Source of the DNA: an uncultured Kineosporia sp.
GTDB lineage: Bacteria > Actinomycetota > Actinomycetes > Actinomycetales > Kineosporiaceae
Reading direction: 5' to 3'
NCBI GenBank assembly: GCA_937859855.1
Contig: CALMAR010000392.1
Span: 3,934-10,301 of the forward strand
DNA length: 6,368 bases
Both the position numbers and the translations under genes were made by a program. This document shows positions 1 through 4,904 of this stretch, one piece after another; position 1 is the first letter of the stretch, and each line of letters begins with the position of its first letter. The notes under the pieces were generated by a model that did not search any database, had not been told where the DNA came from, and saw nothing but the letters and a program-made list of their open reading frames with translations.

Positions 1-440
1 TGTCGCTGCTGGAGCAGCGTGACCGCCTCGGCGACCCGCTTCACCCGGGTCTCGGGTCGCTTGGCGCTCTCCAGCCAGGTGACGTAGGCCTTCTGCTGGC
101 TGGGTGGCAGGGAGGCGAAGAACTCGCTGGCCGCCGGGTCGCCTCGCAGCGCCTGGGCCAGGTCGTCCGGCGGGGAGACCGTTCTCGGCGCGGTGTCCAG
201 GGCGATGTCGACCTCGACCTCATCGCCCGCCGCGATGCCCGCCGCCCGCCGCTCGGCGGCCGCCACGGGAATCCAGAAGGATCCGCCCATGCTGGCGACG
301 GTGGTGCGGTAGCTGTGCCGACCGATGGTGACGACGACCGGGACCCGGCGTCCCGAGTTGAGTCCCTCCACCACCTCACGCGGAACCTCTATGCCGGGCG
401 CGGTTTTCCCGCCCAGCTGCACAACCGCCACAAACATCAT
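1..440 (-). CDS. YdeI/OmpD-associated family protein with DUF1905 domain (3' end cut by window)
   Basis: The minus strand reads open from an ATG at 440 (a second in-frame ATG follows at 437) to the window edge, giving 146 codons. The N-terminal ~85 residues fit the DUF1905 beta-barrel domain: a start like VVQLGGKTAPGIEVPREVV, then a strand-rich stretch with GSFWIPVAAAERRAAGI and a DEVEVDIALD strand. After a linker comes the YdeI/OmdA-type helical tail, with a SLPPSQQKAYVTWLESAKRP segment and RVAEAVTLL near the edge. Family members of this two-domain type are about 150-155 residues, so I infer only a few codons are missing. The family is named after YdeI, linked in enterobacteria to peptide or bacteriocin resistance; the biochemical role is not established. 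The gene is head to head with the YbdK-like gene. No Shine-Dalgarno sequence is visible before the start, so a leaderless message is possible. Confidence 0.85.
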   Translation of the reverse strand, partial: MMFVAVVQLGGKTAPGIEVPREVVEGLNSGRRVPVVVTIGRHSYRTTVASMGGSFWIPVAAAERRAAGIAAGDEVEVDIALDTAPRTVSPPDDLAQALRGDPAASEFFASLPPSQQKAYVTWLESAKRPETRVKRVAEAVTLLQQR

Positions 441-505
441 CCGGGTGAGTATGCCCGCTGGCGGCCCGGGATGCAGTTCGGCCCAATGATCGTCAGGCTG
501 AGCCG

Positions 506-1579
506 GTGAATGGTCGCAGCATGGGCGTGGAAGAAGAGTTTCTGCTGGTCGAGGGGGATGGGCGCCCTCGTCCCCTGATCCAGCGCGTAATGGCCGGCTT
601 TGCCGACGTCGAACATGAGCTCAAGCAGGAACAGGCTGAGACCGCCAGCCGCCCCCATCACGATGTCCGCGCCCTGGTACAGGATCTGGCTGGACGGCGC
701 CGGGCGCTGGCCACCGCTGTGCGCCAATCCGGCGGAGCGCTGTGCGCGCTGGGCACCAGCCCGCTCCCGGTCAGCCCCACCGCCACTCCGGATGAACGCT
801 ACGACCGGATGATGCAAGCCTACGGCTTGACCGCGGCCGAACAGCTGACCTGCGGCTGTCATGTCCATATCGGGGTTGATTCCCGGGCCGAGGGCGTGGT
901 GGCGCTGAACGGGATCCAGCCCTGGCTGCCGGTGGTGACGGCGCTCAGCGCCAATTCGCCGTTCGCCCAGGGAGTCGACACGGGATACGCCAGTTACCGC
1001 CGGATGATGTGGGATCGATGGCCGGTTTCTGGTCCTACGCAACCTTTTGCGGATGAGCACGACTACGCGGCCGTCGTCGCCTGGCTGATCGGTTCCGGCA
1101 TATTGCTGGACGAGGGCATGGTGTACTTCGACGCCCGGCTGTCCCGGCGTTACCCAACGGTGGAGATCCGGGTCGCGGACGTGCAGCCATCGGCGGGGGA
1201 CGCCGCCCTGATCGCTGTGCTGTGCCGTGCCCTGGTCGAGACGGCGCTGTTGGAGCACGCGGCTGGCCGGGGGAGTGCGCCGGCCCGGATCGACATGCTT
1301 CGCGGTGCCGCTTGGCGGGCGGCCCGGTCCGGCCTGGCCGGGGAGCTGGCCGATCCTCAGGACGGGACGGCAAGCCCGGCCTGGGCGAGCATCGGCCGGA
1401 TGCTGGAGCGGGTGACTCCGGCACTGGCCCGGACCGGCGATCTGGACTTCGTCGAAACCCAACTCGATCGAATCCGGTCGCAGGGCAACGGAGCCCAGCA
1501 GCAGCGGGAGGTGTTCGCCCGCCGCGGCCAGCTAGCCGATGTGGTCACCGCGGCGGTGGACGGCACGGTTGTAACCTGA
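506..1579 (+). CDS. Glutamate-cysteine ligase-like protein, YbdK family carboxylate-amine ligase
   Basis: This is a 357-residue protein of the GCS2/YbdK family, ATP-dependent enzymes that join a carboxylate to an amine; E. coli YbdK has weak glutamate-cysteine ligase activity. Hallmarks seen: GVEEEFLLVE at residues 7-16 (acidic metal-binding start), QEQAET at 41-46, TCGCHVHIGV at 115-124, ALSANSPFAQGVDTGYASYR at 146-165 and YPTVEIRVADV at 216-226. The length matches the family (about 370), so it looks intact and cytosolic. The start is GTG 506 with a weak AGG 8 bases upstream; ATG 521, just before GVEEEF, is an alternative giving 352 residues. The stop lies 5 bases before nfo, so the two are probably co-transcribed. 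The true substrate cannot be read from sequence: glutathione is not the usual actinobacterial thiol, and EgtA-type gamma-glutamylcysteine synthesis or another amide ligation is possible. No egt neighbours are visible here. Confidence 0.93.
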   Translation: MNGRSMGVEEEFLLVEGDGRPRPLIQRVMAGFADVEHELKQEQAETASRPHHDVRALVQDLAGRRRALATAVRQSGGALCALGTSPLPVSPTATPDERYDRMMQAYGLTAAEQLTCGCHVHIGVDSRAEGVVALNGIQPWLPVVTALSANSPFAQGVDTGYASYRRMMWDRWPVSGPTQPFADEHDYAAVVAWLIGSGILLDEGMVYFDARLSRRYPTVEIRVADVQPSAGDAALIAVLCRALVETALLEHAAGRGSAPARIDMLRGAAWRAARSGLAGELADPQDGTASPAWASIGRMLERVTPALARTGDLDFVETQLDRIRSQGNGAQQQREVFARRGQLADVVTAAVDGTVVT

Positions 1580-1584
1580 CGGGC

Positions 1585-2385
1585 GTGGCTCTGATCGGTG
1601 CGCACGTGGACTCGGCTGACCCGCTGGCCCACGGTGCCGCCATCGGCGCCGAGGCCATCCAGTTCTTCCTCGGCGATCCGCAGGGCTGGAAGAAGCCGCC
1701 GCCACACCCGCAGGCCGGAGCGCTTGCGGCCAGCGACCTGGCGATCTACATCCATGCGCCGTACCTGGTCAACGTGGCCAGCACCAATAACAAGATCCGG
1801 ATTCCGAGCCGGAAGATGCTGGCCGAACACGCCACTGCGGCGGCCGATCTCGGCGCTCGGGGACTGATCGTGCACGGCGGCCACGTCACCGCCAAGGATG
1901 ACCCCGAGCTGGGTGCCGAGAACTGGCGCAAGACGTTCGAACGGATGCCGGACGGCGGCTACGGCCTGCCGATCCTGATCGAGAACACAGCCGGGGGCGA
2001 GAACGCGATGGCCCGCAGCTTCGACCGGCTGGGGCGGCTCTGGGATGCCGTGGGTGACTACGGTCCTGGATTCGTGCTGGACACCTGTCACGCCTGGGCC
2101 GCGGGGGAGGACCTGGCCGGAATCATCGATCGGGTCCGGGCCATTACCGGGCGGGTCGACCTCGTGCACGCGAACAGTTCCCGGGACGAAGCTGGGTCGG
2201 GGGCCGACCGGCACGCCAATTACGGCTCCGGCACGATAGATCCGGACCTGATCGTGGCCGCCTGCCGTGACGCCGGATGCGACGTCATCATCGAGACGCC
2301 GATGGACGACATTGCCACTGACGTTGCTTTCCTGCGCACGGCCCTGAGCCAGGATGCGCCGGCCGGAACCGTCCCCGGCCACTGA
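1585..2385 (+). CDS. nfo: Endonuclease IV (deoxyribonuclease IV, AP endonuclease)
   Basis: The 266-residue product is a TIM-barrel apurinic/apyrimidinic endonuclease of base excision repair. It cuts 5' of abasic sites and trims blocked 3' ends, using a three-zinc centre. The protein starts ALIGAHVD after GTG 1585. The family signatures are present: IHAPYLVNVASTNN (56-69), VHGGH (96-100), IENTAGGENA (132-141), LDTCHAWA (165-172), VHANSSRDEAGSGADRHAN (194-212) and IIETP (235-239). By position the nine expected zinc ligands are all kept: H57, H97, E133, D166, H169, H195, D208, H210 and E237. The length is normal. The start is fixed by the conserved GAHVD beginning and by lying 5 bases after the upstream stop. 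The ribosome-binding signal is weak, so translation may be coupled to the ligase gene. Wording such as GDPQGWKKP near residue 30 is typical of the actinobacterial branch. Confidence 0.97.
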   Translation: MALIGAHVDSADPLAHGAAIGAEAIQFFLGDPQGWKKPPPHPQAGALAASDLAIYIHAPYLVNVASTNNKIRIPSRKMLAEHATAAADLGARGLIVHGGHVTAKDDPELGAENWRKTFERMPDGGYGLPILIENTAGGENAMARSFDRLGRLWDAVGDYGPGFVLDTCHAWAAGEDLAGIIDRVRAITGRVDLVHANSSRDEAGSGADRHANYGSGTIDPDLIVAACRDAGCDVIIETPMDDIATDVAFLRTALSQDAPAGTVPGH

Positions 2386-2400
2386 ACCGGCATCTCCCAG

Positions 2401-2435
2401 AGACTTGAGTCTGCCCCTGTGTCAGGGCCTAGAAC
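2401..2435 (+). promoter_or_regulatory. MerR-type promoter/operator with 19-base spacer upstream of the MerR gene
   Basis: A -35-like TTGAGT (2405-2410) and a -10-like TAGAAC (2430-2435) are separated by exactly 19 bases, the overlong spacer typical of promoters untwisted by MerR activators. Inside the spacer is a perfect 5-base dyad, CCCTG (2415-2419) and CAGGG (2423-2427), around TGT. The -35 is itself embedded in AGACT-TG-AGTCT (2401-2412). Because it sits directly before a MerR gene, I infer autoregulation by that protein. The hexamers are imperfect and binding has not been shown. Transcription would start near 2442-2445, leaving almost no leader before ATG 2445. Confidence 0.65.
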
Positions 2436-2444
2436 CGGGTGGTC

Positions 2445-3284
2445 ATGTTCAGTATCGGAGACTTCGCCAGGCACGGCCGGGTATCGGTCCGCATGCTGCG
2501 GCACTACGACGCGATCGGGTTGCTTCACCCCGCCCAGGTGGACGAGCAGACCGGCTACCGCTGGTATCAGGCCGCTCAGCTGGCGCGGCTGAACCGGATC
2601 GTGGCGCTCAAGGACCTGGGGTTCACGCTCCGGCAGGTTCAGGAGATCGTGGACGACGCCGTCAACGCGCAGCAGTTGCGCGGCATGCTACGGCTGCGCC
2701 GAGCTCAGCTGGAGGAGCGACTGGCCAGCGATGCGGCCCGGCTGGTGCAGGTCGAGGCGAGGCTCCGGCTCATCGAGGAGGAGGGCGCCATGCCCAGCAA
2801 TGACGTTCAGGTCAAGACCATCCCGGCCATCCGAGTTGCCGAAATAAGCGGGGTGGCAGCTGGTTTCGAACCCGATTCGATCACACCGGTGATTCAGCCG
2901 CTGTATGACCAGCTGATCATGGCGCTGGCTCGGGACGGTATTGAACCGGCCGGCCCGGCCATCGCCTATTACCAGGACGCGCCCGGCGGCGGCGTCTTCG
3001 TGCACGCCTCGATCCCGGTCAATGCCGAACCCAGGGCCGGCCATGACTTCTCGATCGTCGATCTGCCCCAGATCGAGGCGGCCACCATCGTTCACCGAGG
3101 ATCGATGGACACAGTCCTGAACAGCATCCAGACGTTGTCGCGCTGGATCGAAGTGAACGGATATCAGTCAACCGGCTACAACCGCGAGTGCTATCTGGAA
3201 TTCAGCGACGACGTCAGCAAGTGGGTGACCGAACTTCAGGAGCCGGTCGTCCGCCGGTACAACAAGCCCGCAGGCAGGCCCTGA
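2445..3284 (+). CDS. MerR family transcriptional regulator with GyrI-like effector-binding domain
   Basis: The 279-residue protein has three parts. Residues 1-70 are a MerR winged helix-turn-helix (FSIGDFARHGRVSVRMLRHY, then GLL and the wing segment DEQTGYRWY at 33-41). Residues about 75-115 form a charged helix that should be the dimer coiled coil. Residues about 121-272 match the GyrI-like/BmrR C-terminal ligand domain, with the end motif KWVTELQEPV at 259-268. This architecture is that of BmrR-like sensors that bind hydrophobic or cationic small molecules and activate efflux or detoxification genes; the ligand here is unknown. A GTG at 2439 is in frame and would add two residues. I prefer ATG 2445 because the predicted -10 ends at 2435, leaving too little room for a start at 2439. 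No efflux gene follows, so besides its own gene the target is not evident. Confidence 0.95.
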   Translation: MFSIGDFARHGRVSVRMLRHYDAIGLLHPAQVDEQTGYRWYQAAQLARLNRIVALKDLGFTLRQVQEIVDDAVNAQQLRGMLRLRRAQLEERLASDAARLVQVEARLRLIEEEGAMPSNDVQVKTIPAIRVAEISGVAAGFEPDSITPVIQPLYDQLIMALARDGIEPAGPAIAYYQDAPGGGVFVHASIPVNAEPRAGHDFSIVDLPQIEAATIVHRGSMDTVLNSIQTLSRWIEVNGYQSTGYNRECYLEFSDDVSKWVTELQEPVVRRYNKPAGRP

Positions 3285-3639
3285 GCTCTTTCCCGGTGTG
3301 CCAGCCACTGGGGAGGCCATGCAAGCCGGAATCACCTTCCCGAGTTACCAGATCGGGAACCCCGCTGACATTCGTGCTTGTGCTGAGGCGGCGAAAACGT
3401 AGGGTTGTCAGCACATCGCTGAAAAGCCCTTGGCGCGAACCGCTTCTCGTTGAACAAACTGGATGCCCTGAACGGGGAGATGCGCATCCCCAAGTAGCCG
3501 CGGGGCGGCGCAACGACGGCTGCCGGACGACCGGCTCAGGGGCGGCGGCTGGTGTCGGGGCCAAGTCCCGGATGTTCTTCAGACCAAGGGAACCCTGCCC
3601 CAGCCAGAGCCATGAGTATCGCGTCAGCTCACGGCTGGG
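3285..3639. other. Gene-free gap between convergent genes, containing a gene remnant
   Basis: This 355-base stretch separates the end of the MerR gene from the end of the minus-strand cysteine-rich gene. Bases 3319 to about 3497 hold the remnant of an LLM-class oxidoreductase, listed separately. Short GC-rich inverted repeats occur at 3337-3359 (TTCCCGA/TCGGGAA, 9-base loop), 3497-3509 (GCCGC-GGG-GCGGC) and 3522-3535 (GCCGG-ACGA-CCGGC). None is followed by a T run, so I do not call an intrinsic terminator, although hairpins here could help end transcription from either side. From 3536 to 3639 I see nothing recognisable. Confidence 0.6.
3319..3497 (+). pseudogene. Remnant of an LLM-class (luciferase-like, probably F420- or flavin-dependent) oxidoreductase
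   Basis: From ATG 3319 the frame reads MQAGITFPSYQIGNPADIRA and then CAEAAKT before a TAG at 3400. This closely resembles the N-terminus of LLM-class oxidoreductases (first strand, FPSY-type segment, then a first helix with AxAAE). Past the stop the same frame continues GCQHIAEK, as expected for the family's G-(Y/F)-x-H-(I/L) strand. A one-base frame change then gives LGANRF, matching the VLGAN/D segment that follows in the family, and the shifted frame ends at TAG 3495. So a stop, a frameshift and loss of the remaining roughly 250 residues are all visible. The last part (SLNKLDALNGEMRIPK) is not recognised and may come from a different gene or from the far end after a deletion. A GGGGAGG at 3310-3316 could be the old ribosome-binding site. 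The family assignment rests on about 45 residues read by eye. Confidence 0.5.
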
Positions 3640-3888
3640 TCACGGCTGCCAGGCCGCCCCGGCCAGGACCAAGCCGGAGCCGTCACACTCCTTGCACTCA
3701 CGGTCGCCCAGCAACCAGTGCTCGGTCCGGCCTGACCCGTGACAGGCGGCGCACTGCGCCCAGCCCGGCGGAACGCTGGACTCGCTCTCGCCGGTCAGAT
3801 CCATGCCCGGCCCGCCGCAGATCCAGCAGCGGCTCAGATGACGGCGCTCCAGGTTGACCAGGCACTTGGTGCAGTAACGGTAGGCCAT
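3640..3888 (-). CDS. Small cysteine-rich zinc-binding protein with DnaJ-like CxxCxGxG motifs
   Basis: From ATG 3888 the product has 82 residues and ends at TGA (3642-3640). It carries eight cysteines in four CxxC pairs: CTKC (6-9), CWICGGPG (21-28), CAACHGSG (46-53) and CKECDGSG (65-72). The last three fit the CxxCxGxG repeat of the DnaJ/Hsp40 zinc domain, so two four-cysteine zinc sites are likely, pairing either the first two and last two motifs or in the crossed DnaJ manner. There is no J domain, signal peptide or membrane segment. The regular cysteine pattern argues that this is a real gene rather than a chance frame. GTG 3900, four codons upstream, is an alternative start; neither has a good Shine-Dalgarno sequence. 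It lies about 100 bases downstream of the kinase gene on the same strand. Role unknown; a thiol or redox chaperone-like or nucleic-acid-binding role is only a guess. Confidence 0.7.
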   Translation of the reverse strand: MAYRYCTKCLVNLERRHLSRCWICGGPGMDLTGESESSVPPGWAQCAACHGSGRTEHWLLGDRECKECDGSGLVLAGAAWQP

Positions 3889-3986
3889 GGGGCAGAGCAC
3901 TTTCGTGAGGACGGCGGCGAGCTTCCAGTGTGCGCGCGGCCCGGGACTGGGCCAAGCCCAGCGCTGGCCCGGCTGAGCGCATCCGC

Positions 3987-4874
3987 CTAAGGCATCGCCA
4001 GCAGATCCTCGATCAGGCCCAGGTTCGCCGTTTCCCGATCACCGGCCAGGGTGAGCAGGGCCTTCCACAGCGCCCAGCCGCGGGCCCGGGCCCACATCCC
4101 GTCGTCCCTGGCCATCTCTCGCCGGAAGATCGCCCGGCTCGTTCCGCTGAACAAAGTCCAGGCGATCACCAGATCGCAGGCCGGATCGCCCACCCCGCAG
4201 GTGCCGAGGTCGATCACGGCGGCCAGCTCGCCGTCCTTCACCAGCAGGTTGCCGGCCGCCACGTCGCCGTGGAACCAGGCGGCCGGTCCGGCCCACGGCG
4301 CGCTGATCGCCTGCTGCCACACGGCGAGGGCGCTGGGGCCGGCCAGATCGCCGGCCTGGGCCAGGCAGCGGCGGGTCTCCTCGTCGTAGTGCAGCAGCGA
4401 CGCGCCCCGGTACCAGCTGTGCGCTCCCGCCGCTGGGCCGCCCTGGACCGGCACCCGGTGCAGGACGTTCAGGAATCGAGCCAGATCAACGGCGAATCGG
4501 GGCAGGTCAGCAATCCGGCTGGGCTGCGCGGGCTCGCCGTCCAGCCATCGCCGGATCGACCACGGAAATCCGTAACCCTCTCCGGGCCGGCCGGATCCGA
4601 GGATCTGGGGGATCGGCAGCGGCAGCTGCGGCGCGAGTACCGGCAGCCACCGGTTCTCCTTGGCTATGGCTGGAACGTACCCCTCGGCGGTCGGCAGCCG
4701 TACAGACATCCGTTCGCCGAGCCGGTAGGTCCGGTTGTCCCAGCCGTCCAATTCGACCGGCACGACGTCGAGATGGCTCCACTGGGGAAACTGAGCCGCA
4801 ATCAGCCGGCGAACCACGTTCGCGTCGATTCCAGCGCGGCCATCGGCAGGTGGTGCAGCTGAACCTGTGCTCAT
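3987..4874 (-). CDS. Aminoglycoside phosphotransferase (APH) family protein
   Basis: This is a 295-residue protein of the APH/choline-kinase-like fold, which transfers the gamma-phosphate of ATP to a hydroxyl of a small molecule. The N-lobe includes GWDNRTYRLG (44-53), SVRLP (57-61) and the KENRWLP segment (72-78) from the helix that supports ATP binding. The C-lobe has the Brenner-type catalytic loop HGDVAAGN (202-209, catalytic D204, metal-binding N209) and the metal site VIDLGTCGVGDPACDL (220-235, D222). Where many members read IDFG, this one reads IDLG, a mild change. The C-terminal RARGWALWKALL segment is typical of this actinobacterial subgroup. The length is normal. ATG 4874 lies 30 bases after the stop of the glycosyltransferase gene, so the two may be co-transcribed, though no good ribosome-binding site is visible. 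Family members are often annotated as resistance enzymes, but most have unknown substrates; I would not infer antibiotic resistance. Confidence 0.93.
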   Translation of the reverse strand: MSTGSAAPPADGRAGIDANVVRRLIAAQFPQWSHLDVVPVELDGWDNRTYRLGERMSVRLPTAEGYVPAIAKENRWLPVLAPQLPLPIPQILGSGRPGEGYGFPWSIRRWLDGEPAQPSRIADLPRFAVDLARFLNVLHRVPVQGGPAAGAHSWYRGASLLHYDEETRRCLAQAGDLAGPSALAVWQQAISAPWAGPAAWFHGDVAAGNLLVKDGELAAVIDLGTCGVGDPACDLVIAWTLFSGTSRAIFRREMARDDGMWARARGWALWKALLTLAGDRETANLGLIEDLLAMP

Positions 4875-4904
4875 GTCGATTCATGTGGTGGGGGTGCGTG
4901 CCGA

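Noticed and set aside
437..1462. Long minus-strand frame opposite the ligase gene
   Set aside because: Antisense shadow of an intact, well-conserved gene; the translation is rich in R, G, P, H and Q without domain signatures.
1222..1584. In-frame extension upstream of nfo that would lengthen it by 121 residues
   Set aside because: It overlaps the ligase gene in another frame, is low-complexity G/R/P-rich, and endonuclease IV homologues begin at the GAHVD segment right after GTG 1585.
1357..2382. Long open frame on the minus strand, opposite nfo
   Set aside because: It is an antisense shadow produced by the high-GC codon bias of nfo and the ligase; the plus strand here has full family motifs and the minus translation shows no recognisable domain.
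3337..3359. Perfect 7-base inverted repeat TTCCCGA/TCGGGAA as an operator
   Set aside because: It lies inside the decayed coding segment, not next to a promoter-like sequence, so there is no support for a regulatory role.
3364..3412. Perfect inverted repeat GCTGACA/TGTCAGC with a 35-base loop, as a possible mobile-element end or attachment site
   Set aside because: No transposase or integrase, no flanking duplication and no tRNA are visible; a 7-base match over this distance is weak.
3497..3535. Two adjacent GC hairpins that might be a terminator
   Set aside because: Stems are only 5 base pairs and no T run follows on either strand; in DNA this GC-rich such repeats are expected by chance.
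3930..4862. Long plus-strand frame opposite the APH-family gene
   Set aside because: Antisense shadow; the minus strand carries the HGD catalytic loop and the whole kinase family pattern.
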